From positions 7,750,001-7,814,000 of the forward strand of contig NC_087092.1 of the NCBI RefSeq assembly GCF_963855985.1: a DNA stretch of 64,000 nucleotides, read 5' to 3'. This stretch comes from Ostrinia nubilalis. Its lineage: Eukaryota; Arthropoda; Insecta; Lepidoptera; Crambidae. A model generated the notes under the pieces. That model saw nothing but the letters and a program-made list of their open reading frames with translations. It made no database searches and was not told the DNA's origin. Below, in pieces: positions 23,230 through 36,282 of this stretch (its first letter is position 1; every line of letters begins with the position of its first letter). Both the position numbers and the translations under genes were made by a program.

Positions 23230-26200
23230 AATTAAAACTACTAATATTTTCTTAATAGGCTTCAAGCTTCATAACTAACCTACTGTGCAATATATTTCAG
23301 GATATCGTGCAAAATATTCTTTATGATGTACTCGGGCGATAAGTAAAGCATGCAATTAGTAACCGCGATAAAGTCGGCTGTGGAGTGGGTTCCATGAGTG
23401 GGGCAAAAAATATGTCACTTTATCTACGTGTAATAAATGAGTGCCTACTTAGTACAGCATTATTTATCACGCTTATCTTGCCGATTATGGCATGCCATAA
23501 TATTCACTCCCCAAAAATAATAAAATGTAAATGATATAGATAGACTGTAGGAAATTAGTAAAAAGTTTGCCCATAAATCGTTATTTTTACAGCATTTTGG
23601 CCTCATTTCGTTTGGATAAATATTTGGGAAGAGCACAAATTGGTCGTTAAAAGTAAATATTATTTTTAACTTACCTGTTTTGAAATTGAAAACCCAGTGC
23701 TAGGAACGAATTATGGAGAACTTTCTATTTTTCTTTCGGCCAAACAATTGACTATCGATATCGCTACGTATTACAGTAAAAACTATGTTTATCTTGAGAA
23801 CAAATCTCAAAAACCATTTTCAAATCGTGTCCTGTAATGACAAGGCAGTAGTCAGGAATTACAGAACATAACTGTTGAGTGATTGGCTAATTTAGAACGG
23901 TGACAGTTTGTATACTTGGTTTTGGGATGGCGTTGTTCAATTATGTTTCTTAATGCAATAAGTTAAGTTTCAGAATAGGTTAGGTGGGAATTAGGCTGGG
24001 AGGATGACGCGTGCGCGGTCTACGCAGGCCATCCATCAGCAGCTAACGAGCGCGGTTACTCGACACCCGACATACGTTACCAAATCTTTCCAGTATCTGG
24101 TTCTGGTACTAATGTACAGACTTACACTACATTTTTGTTGCAAAATAGCACCTATTACGAATACCATAAGGTGCCAGTGTTCAGGTTGATGTGCTGTTGA
24201 CTGTACACTTGACGTCTTCTACAGAATTGGCGCATGACACGATTTTCCGTTTTTAGGAAGCCAATCCAATACCAAGGTCTAGCAAAAATCTTTTAATAGT
24301 TTTTTAAATACTTATTCCTATTCTTATTTGATAAATCGCAGTATTTTTGCAGTACCTCTAGATAAGCCACTTACCAAGACTCTTCCTAAATGAAATGTAC
24401 AGTATTACATTATGCGCAAAAACATTTCAAAAAGTAAATCTTGTATTTTTATTGCGGAGAACACAATATGGAGGTGTACTTTGTCTGCTTTTATTGGGTA
24501 CACAAATAGGCTTAATAACCATCCCATTTCTTATTATTGTTAGAGTCGATGTTTGCAAGAGGGGAATGGTAAGTCAATATTCTACGGGGCTGGCATAAAC
24601 ATATTTTGGTTATTGTGTGCCACAGTATGACGGAGTGCTTATAAAATATGTAATGTACCTACCTACCTAGCTGTATTAGAGGCATCGCTTAATAGAATTT
24701 TGAGGATGAGATTTGCTTGAAATAAAAACATCTAACAAAAAATATTTCTAAGTACAAGTATAGCAAAGTTCAGTATGACTCTACGTACTTAAGAGTGGTC
24801 CCATTACTTGAATGAAGTATCATTCCTCTTTTTATTTCAGCATCATTTTACTTCTATGAACATAATATCCCAATTTTACTTATTATTTCCAAACACACTT
24901 TCGTATCATTTAGAATTAATTCCTTCTCAAATGAAGAACGATATAATGGATTGATAATGGTTGCAGAAACAGCGCACAGTCAGATTCAGGAGCTCATCTG
25001 ACTCCGATCGACTTGCCCTCGCATGTGCTTGATCCTTGCGTCGTATATTTGTATGTTCGATCCGCTATTAACATTCCGCCGCGGTGCGCTCCGTCGTAAA
25101 AGAGATTGGCGACGTGGATTGAATATCGCCCGCGGGCACAATCACAAATCTACAGTCATAATGCGAATGCGTGCCGCCCGCGACGTTTTCCAATAAAACG
25201 TTTACACAAATTGAAAGTTTTCTATCTTCGACCCTCGTAAACTCTTTCCGGTTTTCTTTGAAATGCTATTTAGATGAACGGGTGGAATGTTAATGTGTGG
25301 GTTTAGTATGATACCAATTATTATGATGTTAGATTAAGCATTAAATAAGGACTGATGATCAGACTGAAGGTGGAAGTGGTAAAATGCTGTTCATAACGTT
25401 TATGTAGACTAGACTTGGGTAAAATGAGATAGGTAGAGGAGCAACCCCAAACCAAACCAAATGAAGCAGAAATTTTGTGCTCACTAATGGGAATCGAACC
25501 AGGCTGTTTCAGAGACAGGTAAATAGCACATGAAACATATTTCAATTGGTGGAGTTCTTGACGTGGAAATAAGTAAACTAAAATTGATGTTTCAATTATC
25601 CGCCTTTGATTTGCAGTTAGCCAATGTTTACCTCCTTTTATTTCTCTATTCAAAAGGATTCTTGTTAGGTTAGCAAATGTATTTTGAGAAAAATAATAAG
25701 ATTCTTTTTCTACATAAAAGAACGCGTATACTCATATTTCATTATTAAAATATTCAAAAGCACGTACCTACCTAGTCTATTCCTATAAACATTTCGACGT
25801 CTTAACGGAGATTTAGAGGTGTGCATATAAAATACGGGTTTTGGTATAGGTAAGTATATAAAATGTTATGAGAATTTGTTAAAATTTTAGGAAATGTATT
25901 CCACTTTCTTGGGTAATCTTACCCTAATTCGCTTTAGGGAACATCTGCATAATCAAATTATTTTGATGAAATATTTAGGACGCTAAATCATATTACTTGG
26001 TTAACTTGTGGCGTGAAATTTTAGCGAAATAGCTAAACATATTTTACAATAGAAAAATATTGTGTTGGGTATTAAGATATTATTGAGATGAACTTTAATA
26101 GGTACTGGTAAAGCATCAAAATCAATTTGTTTGGATGGGGCCTTAAGTAACAAGTTTCCCTGATCCCGAAGATGTTCCGGCATAAAAAGAACTTACGCAA

Positions 26201-27235
26201 TATTATGAATGTAGGAACAGCGATCGCAATTTTGACTGCATATCCTCCGAGTGGAGTTGATAACTTTCTTTTGCCGAGCATTTGATGTTCGTATTGGATA
26301 TTTTATTTATTGACAAAGAGCTATGTTAACAAACATATTTTGTGTTGCTTATGTTTTGATTTCTAACTCTTTAGCTTTGTTTTATGTGACAAGATTGATA
26401 ACTTAAACAATTGAGTCGCAACATTTTAGCTAGGTATTTGTTTATCACACTGCGTTGTGCAATTTAGCGGAACGTATTAAGCGAAGTCAAGTGTTGTGCG
26501 TCGATTTTTGCCCAGTGGATAACCAAACCAGCTTTATCTGTTCTTAAAGATCCGAGTGGCATTCGTAGAGCTAATGATCGTCTATATAAAGCTCAGATCA
26601 AAGGTATGTGTGCTGGTATTATCCATGAGGGAGAGCCAACGACGCGTGGCCCGACAAGGCAGGGCTTAATTAGCAGATTTGTAATTCCAACGAGGGCAAG
26701 AAGCTTCGGAGGGAAGCCCTCTGTAATTACGGCGCTCCGGGTGACACTTTGGCAGTGTTCTGGAGCTACGGTCGCCTGCTGTCATTCAGGTTCGTTGAGC
26801 CTCTTAAACTAGCTAACGTCGAGGTATTGCTAATTCAGAGGCTTCGTTTTTGTCATATAGTAGGTATTTGTTTATTTATTTTATGTTATTAAAATATTTT
26901 TGATAATAATTATAAAAGTTTGAGTCTCCGATGTTAAGCTTAAATAAAAATTCCCAAACGGTGCCAAGTGAGTATTTTTTATGCAAAATAAGGCAGGTAT
27001 TTGACCGCAATGGCACCTCGTGTTTAAGTGAGATGCAGTCTAGGATGGTGTACCTACATATCTGCCCTGTAAGTGCCTATTCACTCTCGCCTTGAAAAGG
27101 CCCGGATTATAAACACGTTTGAATAAAATAATTCACAGAAAAAATAGTAAAAATGATATCTCTTATTTAATAATAATAATTAATAATAAATAATGTCAAT
27201 AAAAATGATAATTATTAATAGTATTGGATATCAAC
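23230..27235. other. Intergenic, no gene seen
   Basis: Mostly AT-rich. GC-richer patches at about 24990-25200 and 26600-26820 carry no supported frame or splice pair. The sequence immediately left of 27236 is the AT-rich flank of a candidate promoter. Confidence 0.35.
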
Positions 27236-27326
27236 TGACGTCAGATCCGGTAACTCATACAAGTTCTAACACTCAATTCGAGCACCGGACAGTCAGTCGC
27301 TATCCAACCTCCGCTGTGAACAGACG
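27236..27326 (+). promoter_or_regulatory. Core promoter: CRE + initiator + DPE
   Basis: Three elements line up. A full palindromic CRE, TGACGTCA, lies at 27236-27243. An arthropod initiator TCAGTC lies at 27293-27298, which puts +1 at A27295. AGACG at 27322-27326 matches the DPE consensus (RGWYV) and starts exactly at +28, the fixed Inr-to-DPE spacing. There is no TATA box near -30. CREB-type factors bind the CRE; TFIID binds Inr and DPE. Spacing and order are seen in the sequence; activity is inferred. The transcript would run rightward. Confidence 0.6.
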
Positions 27327-27394
27327 TCTAGAGGAAAGTTTGTGAAGGGTTTTAAAAGTGTTTAGTGGTGGAAACGCTGCTCGAGCAAACCCAG
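27295..27394 (+). other. Candidate non-coding first exon (5' UTR)
   Basis: From the predicted start at 27295 the sequence runs 100 nt without any ATG and meets a good 5' splice site, CCAG|GTTAGT, at 27394/27395. This is the usual form of a 5' UTR first exon of a gene with a long first intron. The coding exons are not recognised to the right and could lie beyond the window. The downstream gene is unknown. Confidence 0.5.
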
Positions 27395-30300
27395 GTTAGT
27401 TTTTTTTTTATGTAAATAAGGAATATTGATGATTTTTATGTCATTTAAATTTTCAATATGAAATATGATCGATTTGGTAATTTCTTGTTAATATTTACTT
27501 ACACCTTTGTCGTTTTACTCGTAATATTATTTCTGAACTCCTTTTATTTGCAATAAATAAATACTATCTAATCGGCTGCACCAGCCAAAAGACCAAAACT
27601 AGGTAAATTTACCTATCCTAAATTCGGTGGCTCCTTTTTGACGAATTTAAACGTTTTTGAATTGTAATCTGGATTATAAGTTAGCAAACAAGTTTGTCTA
27701 TTAATAAAACTAATTGACCAGTTGGCTGGTGTGCCTTAGATCTTATCGGCCTATTCCAAACCTCATTTGCGAGTACAGCAGCGTCAAATAGGTCGTGGCA
27801 CCAAAAGTGGCCAAAATGTTGACAACACAGCCTTATTCCAATTTTCGTCAAGTCGTGTTGTGAATTTTTTGGCTACATTTGCATTGGGTGTCACGAACTC
27901 TTTGACGCTGACTGTACAATTCGTATGGCCAGTTCCCACTCTATGTTATCTATTTTTCTTCGAGCAGGGGTTTTATTCACTGAAGCTAAGCGATTTTCAA
28001 CTCGCGTGCGAGTTTAATTCTTTATAGAGTCGTTCGTCTACGTCCATGAAGAAATCTCGAGTGAATCACACTAAGTTTACGGTGCGAGCGACCTTACCCT
28101 GATCGATAAGTAACGCTTGAACGTTCCGTTAAATGCGTGCATCTGACATCTGAAAGATCTTGACTTTTATTTATCCCCTTGAGTAGACCCTGGATACTTA
28201 AGTAGTGGAAATTTAAAAGCTTTTCAATTAAAAAGTACCCGCAGTTTTATGCTGAATTCAGAGTTTGAAAATTGTATTGCAAGTGAAATTATTTTTTCTA
28301 ACCCGCACTACATTTCATTTTCATTCAATTAACTTTTTGACATTGTTTTGAACGTAGCTAAGCTCGTTGTAAGCTAGCTGCTATACTTGAATATTCACTA
28401 AAAAGTGTGAGATTACGTTACCTGAAAATGTGTTTTCTTTCTTTCACGGTAGGTGATAGGTATACTCGTACCTAGAGGTAATCCAAAACAATAACGTAAC
28501 CATAATAATGTTGTCAAATAATGTAGCAATAACTTATGTATAGGTAGGTGTACAGCTATGTTTACATTTATTTTGGTTGGGCAAAGTACCCAGTAGTACC
28601 TACATTTTTACCGCAAATGTTTGTTTTGTATGTACACACGGCCACACTGTTAACTATCCATTTCCGTTTTTGCTCTTGCTCTAATCAAATGGTGATTCTT
28701 TGCGATAGAACGAGATGTCATGTCTGGCAATGGGCAGTTAACACTGTTGCCGATAGTACATACATCTGGATGCAGGTTCGAACATTGATATTTTTGTTTG
28801 AGTTTACCTCGCGTAAATACATAAGTACAATGTACTTGGTATTTGCCGCTCATATTTGCTGCTGATTCTGTATTCGTTGATTGACTAGGCCCGATGATTT
28901 CTATCACAAATATCACTCTCTGAATTTTGATTTGTCACAGTTTGACATTATCGCGCACGTCTCTCCCATCAAAAACCTAGATAAATCTTCCTATTTTTGT
29001 CCTTAGATGTCAAACTATCCCTACACCAAATTCATCTTAATCAGTTCAGTGATTTAAGCATGATAAGATAACAGACAGATACCTACTTGAACCCACAACC
29101 TTTGCTTAGACAACTTACTATTTAGTTTTTAATGCCATAGTTCAATTTCGTTGGAACATAGGGAGAACTTAAAGCTATAAAGCCAGTAGCCTTCGGGCTA
29201 AACAGAAACAATATTTTGGTAACTTCTCAGGCTACTGGACTAATATAACACTGGTTATAGAAACTTAAATAGTGCTATCGTGTCGAAACATTGAGTTATT
29301 TTAGGCTACAGTTATTTTGAGCCACAACGTCGCGTCGCTCCTTAAGTGTAAGGTAGCCTACCCTAAACAAGCAAGAAGGGTCTGGTTTTTTCGAGCAACA
29401 AGACGCACTCGATTATTTTAAGTGAAAAATCTTGATAATGTTACCTATTTCTACGAAAATCTCATGAATCGACCGTTTAATGTTAAAAGTGTTCCCACGA
29501 GGCCTTACGTTTTTGTTTCATAGCATTACGGTGAAAAGCTTTTTGCTCGTTACCTACAGAAACCTAAGTAGGTGGTTTATTGTTCCCTAGATACATTTTT
29601 AGCTTGCATTTTTTCTTTAATATTATATTCAACATCCATAATTATGCAATTCATTTTTACCGACCGTATAACGCCATGCCCAATAACGCTAGGCTGAACT
29701 TCTATGGCACTTTTCTGGTTGTCTTCGAAACAATTCATATTACTGCACTGTCTGCAAATGCCAGCGTGTTTTCATCGAACTTTGGAAGGACTCCCACTAA
29801 TAACGACCCCTTTAAATGAATAACACTCAAAACTCTGTTTGTTCCAGTTCGTACGCCAACTAAGCTTACATTTATTATTGTTATTACTTTATGGCAATAA
29901 TGTGTCGTACGACCTATTTACTCAGTTATTTACTTACACAATGTTCTGACACAGCAAGAGAGCAATTTACTAATAGATAATCGATTGTTAATTTTAATTG
30001 AGTTTATTGTTCATGTCGTATCCATCATGATTGATCACGTGTCGACTTTAAATTAATTTCGCTCAACCTTTTTGTTCTAGACGTATCCTTTAAAGTATTT
30101 ACCCATAAAATGTGTGAAACTGAAGTAGTAAATGTTGGAAACATATAGTTTTATTTAGTCAACCGAAATGTAAATTCAATTCAAATAAACCTAAAACTCA
30201 ATTAGCATAGGCACTCGAGGGACGCCCGTCTGTTATTAATTAGATAGCAAGTAATTCGTGCGATATACATTGGTAATATTATCTATTATTCAATTTAGAT

Positions 30301-31817
30301 TAAAGGATCTCCTAACAACTCCGTTTGAGGTACTAGCAAGACGTGAGGCTTCTATTATTATGCGGCTATACCTTCATAACCTCGTTTGGCCAATCGGATA
30401 AGCACAGGCTCGCTTATTTTGCGGCTCTTGCCTAAGTAACGATGTAACCGAATTGCAGATGCCATGCTTTGCGTAAATTTACATAAAATGTTGTCCGTTT
30501 AGGCTGGGCCTTTATTCAGTACGTCAGTCTAAATCAGTCTGGATGATGTAGGAACGTTAATTAAGTTTAAAGTTGTTAGACGTGCCATTGTGGAGGTTAT
30601 TAGAGAGGTTTTTACGTTAGAGTAGAGACGAAAATTGGAAAATATTAATCTAAAAGTGTCTCCAAAACGTTATTTGCTTAATGTGTTTCTCGTTTTCAGT
30701 GTTTGGTTACTAAAGTTGAAAACAGCTATTAGTAACTTTTGCAATATAAAAGTAAAACAAAGTATGTATTTTAAAAACATCGAGATTTTTCCAGAGGCTC
30801 TTGATGTGTTAGGGAAAATGTAGGTAACGCAGAAACAGATGGGTTTTGAAATGCACTCTGAAACGTCCTCGACTGCCTGGGAACATACGCGTCTGAAAAA
30901 ATGTTTTATAATTCAAAGAATGAATGTAGTTTGTACAAACATACACATCTCCATTAAAAACTCCAACGTGCACTGCAATAATTAAAAGCTTGTTATTAAG
31001 TTTAAAGCAAAAACTGACATTTTATCAAGTTTACCTAAAAAGTGTAACAAAGAAAATATGCCAATTTGACAGTTCACAGCTGTGACAGTTCATCATGGGA
31101 TGAGATCGAATCGTGTAAAAAAGTCACGTAGGTACCTACATGGCGGCGCGCTTACGCCGTGACAAGCTAATGCTAACTTTTTGCCACACAAGCTTTGTTT
31201 TTACAAACACTTTTTCCTCGCAATACTTACATGTTTATAGTCTTTCTTTAGTTTTATTACTTACTTTGGGTGAGAGTTTGAGAGTAGGTACTTTATTGTT
31301 TCCAGTGCTATCCAAACAATAAACAAGGAGAATTCGTTAAAACTTGTGTCTCGGTCCCAGCGGATCTAATTTTACTCGACCATATTGAGTGTTTAACTTT
31401 CATTATACTTCAAAAACCTATCGGGCTCGTTTACTCGCTCTAATCCGTGGATTTGCTTCCACGTGCACAAGTAGGTGGTCCAGACAAGGGGTCATGATTT
31501 CCGTATTAACAGTTTTATTAGCATCTCTTGAAAATTACAGCATGACGACGAAAACAAAAATCAATGCGTAGAATAGATGCGTGTAACCGAAAAAAAAACA
31601 CTAACTAATTTATCAATTTATCTTAAGAAAAATGATAGATTTTTCTTAATACTAACGTAATACGGTATTACTAATACCTAAGTACTAGATTTGGACAAAC
31701 ACAAATTCATGCATGCATTCATTCATTTAACTGAACTGGACTCCCCAAACCAAGCAAATGAACTTTTACTTGCTTTATGCAAAATGTTGGTCGGCACTTC
31801 CAGTAGTTCAATACAAA
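27395..31817. other. Intergenic or first-intron DNA, no coding exon seen
   Basis: If the promoter at 27236 is real, this is its first intron. Frames such as 28548-28865 and 27767-28027 show no family motif and no matching splice sites, and I treat them as noise. Confidence 0.35.
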
Positions 31818-31822
31818 ATAGG

Positions 31823-32771
31823 TGTGCACGACCGCCCACTGTTGGGATCTGAAGTAGCCGCTTGGTGTGTCGGTGCGTGCACTGGGTCTGATCGGCGGAG
31901 CTCGAACCGCCAACCGTTCATCGATAGTTCTTGATAAATAAAAACGCAATGGACTGTATAGCTTCTTTAATCACTTCACAAATTCACAAATCTTCACTTA
32001 ACACTATGTAGGTCCTGTCCTTAAGTCTAGAACTACACTACACTTTGCCCGTTCGAATAGGGCAACCGCGTCGCGTTTAGGAGGAGCTTAGCTCGACTCG
32101 CACTTATTCCGATTTCTCTGCACTGGACTGACTGGATTCACGAACTGACCTGACGAACTGACTAACTGCGAACTAAACGAACTGACTTGACGAACTCACC
32201 ATTTTGGGCTCGAGGCGCGCTTCTTATGTCTTGTCTGAGAGCGAGGGTTTAGTCGCGGCAATCGCCCATAATCTACACCAATCGCTATGCCCGAATGTAG
32301 GCTATCTCTCTTTCAAACCCTCCCTCTCAGACAGACGCGTCCGTGAGCGCTCACATGCCTATCTCGCTCACTCCTAACCGATTCCCTATCTTCTTATTCT
32401 TAATTATCTGTTTTCCTTAATTAATATGTGTCCTCTTTATTATTTTCATGTAAAAAGTAGTACATAGGTTTCGTCTTTCCTTATATATTACAATTTAACT
32501 TAGTCCTTAATAAATTACATCTTCTATAAAGAATTATTCATCATTTACTATCTTTACTTACGTAACTTACATAAACGGTTATTATTTCCATAAATTATAT
32601 ATCAAGCTATTTAATATTATTACAGAGACCATCAAATACATGTTAAAACCTTAAATATTCAATAATTAACATACAAAACATACACATTTACAGTTTACGC
32701 GCAACGGTGTACGCATTCGTTCGCGCCACTATTTCGCCGATTTCCTCCTTCTCGGCGAGTCGTCCCCAACA
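31823..32771 (-). repeat. BEL/Pao 3' LTR (949 bp)
   Basis: Direct repeat of 38455-39392. Relative to the other LTR it carries an extra 11 bp (TCGAGGCGCGC) near 32210-32220, and has A where the other has T in CATAA(A/T)CGGTTATT near 32572. Open frames within it are identical to frames in the other LTR and are not genes. Confidence 0.92.
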
Positions 32772-32784
32772 GTTCTCCCCCCGG
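32772..32784 (-). other. Polypurine tract
   Basis: On the minus strand the bases just before the 3' LTR read CGGGGGGAGAAC. This purine run primes plus-strand DNA synthesis in LTR elements. Confidence 0.75.
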
Positions 32785-32802
32785 CGAAGCTCCCGGCGCC
32801 GC

Positions 32803-35800
32803 CTACTCCATCCTCAGCACGGCGAGCCGAGTCACGGGGCGTCGGAAGACGCCGCCCTTGGTCCGGATCTCCGCCACTCGTACTGCTCCGTCAGGCCCCG
32901 GCCAAACTCGCTCCACGACGCCTCGCGGCCACGTGTTTCGGGGTAGGGCGTGGTCCACAACGACCACAAGGTCGCCAGGGGCTAGTTGTCGCTGCTGGTT
33001 CTGCGATTGGCCGCGCGGTACCAGGGTAGGGAGGTACTCGTGCAACCATCTCCTCCAGAAGGCGTCGGCAAGCGCTTGCGTCGCGCGCCAAAACCTCTTC
33101 TCGTCAGCGCTTGTCGGGCCCGTTAGGGGTAGACCCGATGATGTCCCCAACAGAAAGTGGTTAGGGGTGAGGGCCTCGGGATCTCGCGGATCAACCGAGA
33201 CGTGGGTGAGTGGGCGAGAATTGACTGAATGCTCAGCCTCACTCAGCAATGTGGCGAGTACCTCTTCGCTCGGTACCCGCTCGCGCAGCGTGGCGGCCAA
33301 TGCCACCTTGATGCTCCTGACCAGACGCTCCCACGCACCGCCCTGGTGCGGAGCGCCTGGTGGGATGAACTGCCATCGGACCCTCTGTGTGAGAGCCGCA
33401 TCCTTCAGCTCCGGCAGCCACTCCTTGAACGCTGCTCGCAGTTCCTGGTCCGCGCCCCTGAAGTTGGTCCCATTGTCGGACCAGATCACTGCCGGCCATC
33501 CTCGTCGCGCCGCCATCCGGCGCAACGCCATGATTGCAGAGTCGGTGCTCAGGGAAGGTACCAACTCAATGTGCACTGCTCGCGTGGTGAGGCACGTGAA
33601 GAGTGCACCCCACCTCTTCTCTCGACGGCGCCCGATCTTCACCAGCATCGGGCCGAAGTAGTCCACTCCACAGTGAGTGAAGGCCCGCTGAAAGTCTTTC
33701 AGTCGGGAATCAGGTAGGTCTCCAGTTATTGGCTGCTGCGGTGTCGCCTTCCTTATTCGACAAAGCTGGCACGAGTGTGCCGCTGAGCGAACCGCCGTTC
33801 TCAGCCCCAGTATTGCGTACTTTTGCCGCAACTCGTTCACGACTCTCTCATTGTTTGCATGGAGAGCCCGCTCGTGGTAATGTTTCACCAGCAACTTCGT
33901 CAGCTGATGCCTTCTGTCTAGGATGATCGGCCTTTTCACATCCTCGTCGACTGCTGCTCTTTGTATGCGACCCCTCATCCTGATGATGCCCTCGTGCATC
34001 GCAGGGTCCAACGCGAATAGTCGACTTTCCTTTGGAATCGGCTTTCCAGTCCTCAATTCTTTCACTTCCTTGGGGAAACTCTCCTGTTGCGCCATGATGG
34101 TTAGGATCTTCTCCGCGCCTTCCAGGTGCTGCACGTCCAGTTCTCTTTTGCTCTTCGTCTTCACTCTTTGGATGAAGAGCAATACATACGCCAACGTCCT
34201 CACAAGTTTCTCATAGCTGGAGAATCTGCTCATGTCTATGAGGGTGTCATGTGGCTCCTCTTGCGCCGTGTGCACCGCTCGCTCCTCCAGTTCAGGCCAT
34301 GAGGCCTCCGGGTCTTTCAGAAACTCGGGACCGCTGAGCCAAGTCGTCGTTATGACCTCCCCGTCCAGTTTCTTCCTAGTCGCCTCGTCGGCGACATTCA
34401 TTTCGGTGGGGACCCAGCGCCATTCTTGGGGTTCGGAGTCTTCTTGGATCTCTCCCAACCTTACTTGCACGTACTGTCGCTCGAGCTTGGCGCCATTCTT
34501 TATCCAATGCAGGACAGTGCTGGAGTCGGTCCAGTAGAAGGTCCGGCTGAACCGCAACCGATGTTCTCGCTTCAGGGAGACCGCGAGTCTGGTTGCGATC
34601 ACTGCTGCCTGTAACTCCAGCCTTGGGATAGTCTGGGTCTTCTTTGGCGACACTCTCGCCTTGGAGGCGAGCAGGCTCACCCCGGCGCCTCCGTTCTTCT
34701 TTGGGAAGCGCGCGTATGCCACTGCTGCATAACCCTGCTCGCTCGCGTCGCAAAACATATGTAGTTCGCCCTCTTCCGTTTCCCGCAATTTATCGTACTT
34801 CCTTTGGATTTTAATCTCCGCCAATTGGTCGAGCCTGCCGAGCCAAATCTTTATTTCTTGGGCTTCAGGCGCATCCAGTTCTTGGTCCCAATCAATTTCT
34901 GACTTCCACACATCTTTTAATATAATCCTTCCAGTCAGTATGTGCGGACTAATTAGTCCCAGTGGGTCATAGAGAGACATTACCAGACTTAGTGTTTGTC
35001 GCTTGGTTGGTATCTTCATCCCGTCCTTGATCTCGGCTGGCACCCGTGCCATCCTTGTGTTGAACCCTATCTGGTCTGTAGCAGGGTGCCAGATCATGCC
35101 CAGTGTTTTGTCGGGGGCCTCTGGTCTATTTGTTAAGATGACATCCTCTTCTCGAGCTAGCTCTTCGACCGGCAATGTTTTTAGCACTCCTGTGGCATTG
35201 CTGCTCCAACACCTGAGGTTGAAACCCGCTCTTTCGTTTACCGAGTTGACTTCTTCAGCAACTTCACTCGCCTCTTCTTCTGTTTTAAAACTATCTATAT
35301 AGTCATCCATGTAGTGACAGTGGGTGATGGCCCGATATGCTCTGGGGTGCTCCTTTCTAAAAGATTCGGCGTTATAGTCTCGCGCACTGTGTGCTAAAAA
35401 GGGGGAGCAGTTTGCGCCAAATATTAACCTCTTGAACTGATATCGCTGTAGCGGGTTCGTTCGATCCTCCCCCCGCCACAGGAAAGTCAGCGCAGGCCGG
35501 TCTTCCTTTCGAACCTGCACTTGTAAGAACATTTCTGCGATGTCAGCGGAAACTGCCACTTCTTCCTCTCGGAAGCGGTACAAGATGCCGGGTAAGTCTT
35601 TAAGACGGTTAGGCCCCTCCAGTAAATAATCGTTCAGGCACCGTCCGTCGCTTTGAGCTGCAGCGTCAAAAACCAGGCGTATCTTCTCTGGTTTGTTCAA
35701 ATTTGCCGTCGCGAAATGCGGAAGGAACCACCTCTTTTCTTCTTCTAGTCGTGTCACGGGTTCCACATATCCTTTCTCTATTAATCTTCTTATTTGCAGC

Positions 35801-36282
35801 TCGTAACTTGATTTAAATGTCGGATTCCGGTCCATCCGCCGTTCGAGGTTCACGAGTCTCTTCAGCGCCTCCTTGTAGCTTGGAGGTAGGGTAACATTTC
35901 CTTCTTTCCAGGTTAACCCTACCTCGATGCGCCCGTCTGGCGTTCTGCGCACTGTCTCTCTAAACGTTGATTCGGCCTTCTCCTCGGCGGGCTTGGTGGC
36001 CTTCCTCACACCCACACCGAGCGCCTCCATTTCAAAATTCCAAGCCACTATCTTCTCTAGGTTGTCCACGATGTGGAGCACCGTTCCACCGTTCTTCTTT
36101 ATCATCCTGAACGGCAGGATCCCATGGACCGCCCATCCCAGCGGAGTCCTAGTTGCCGCTGGCTCGTGCTTTGCTCCTCGTCTCACGTCGGTGGCCACGA
36201 GCAAGTCCCAATGATCGGCCCCTATTAGGACCTGTGGCTTCGCCTTTCCATAGGTCAGACCTTCAATGTCTTTTAAGTGCGG
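32803..36282 (-). CDS. BEL/Pao pol: reverse transcriptase, RNase H, integrase
   Basis: Open from the second stop (36283-36285) to the natural end at 32803; the first Met is at 36204 and the residue numbers below count from it. It begins with the tail of the protease region. RT: FDAAAQSDGR near residue 179, DIAEMFLQV near 221, and the catalytic box YMDDYIDSF at 298-306. The Pao-specific peptidase/RT block SLYDPLGLISP is near 410. RNase H: MFCDASEQGYAAVAYAR near 483 and YWTDSSTVLHW. Integrase: an H-H-C-C zinc region (HYHERALH...CQLC), then the DDE catalytic triad in HCGVDYFGP, WSDNGTNF and GGAWERLV. The C-terminus GDLVVVVDHALPRNTWPRG matches the domain that follows integrase in these elements. 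All catalytic residues that I can place are present. Length is normal for the family. Confidence 0.9.
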   Translation of the reverse strand, partial: PHLKDIEGLTYGKAKPQVLIGADHWDLLVATDVRRGAKHEPAATRTPLGWAVHGILPFRMIKKNGGTVLHIVDNLEKIVAWNFEMEALGVGVRKATKPAEEKAESTFRETVRRTPDGRIEVGLTWKEGNVTLPPSYKEALKRLVNLERRMDRNPTFKSSYELQIRRLIEKGYVEPVTRLEEEKRWFLPHFATANLNKPEKIRLVFDAAAQSDGRCLNDYLLEGPNRLKDLPGILYRFREEEVAVSADIAEMFLQVQVRKEDRPALTFLWRGEDRTNPLQRYQFKRLIFGANCSPFLAHSARDYNAESFRKEHPRAYRAITHCHYMDDYIDSFKTEEEASEVAEEVNSVNERAGFNLRCWSSNATGVLKTLPVEELAREEDVILTNRPEAPDKTLGMIWHPATDQIGFNTRMARVPAEIKDGMKIPTKRQTLSLVMSLYDPLGLISPHILTGRIILKDVWKSEIDWDQELDAPEAQEIKIWLGRLDQLAEIKIQRKYDKLRETEEGELHMFCDASEQGYAAVAYARFPKKNGGAGVSLLASKARVSPKKTQTIPRLELQAAVIATRLAVSLKREHRLRFSRTFYWTDSSTVLHWIKNGAKLERQYVQVRLGEIQEDSEPQEWRWVPTEMNVADEATRKKLDGEVITTTWLSGPEFLKDPEASWPELEERAVHTAQEEPHDTLIDMSRFSSYEKLVRTLAYVLLFIQRVKTKSKRELDVQHLEGAEKILTIMAQQESFPKEVKELRTGKPIPKESRLFALDPAMHEGIIRMRGRIQRAAVDEDVKRPIILDRRHQLTKLLVKHYHERALHANNERVVNELRQKYAILGLRTAVRSAAHSCQLCRIRKATPQQPITGDLPDSRLKDFQRAFTHCGVDYFGPMLVKIGRRREKRWGALFTCLTTRAVHIELVPSLSTDSAIMALRRMAARRGWPAVIWSDNGTNFRGADQELRAAFKEWLPELKDAALTQRVRWQFIPPGAPHQGGAWERLVRSIKVALAATLRERVPSEEVLATLLSEAEHSVNSRPLTHVSVDPRDPEALTPNHFLLGTSSGLPLTGPTSADEKRFWRATQALADAFWRRWLHEYLPTLVPRGQSQNQQRQLAPGDLVVVVDHALPRNTWPRGVVERVWPGPDGAVRVAEIRTKGGVFRRPVTRLAVLRME

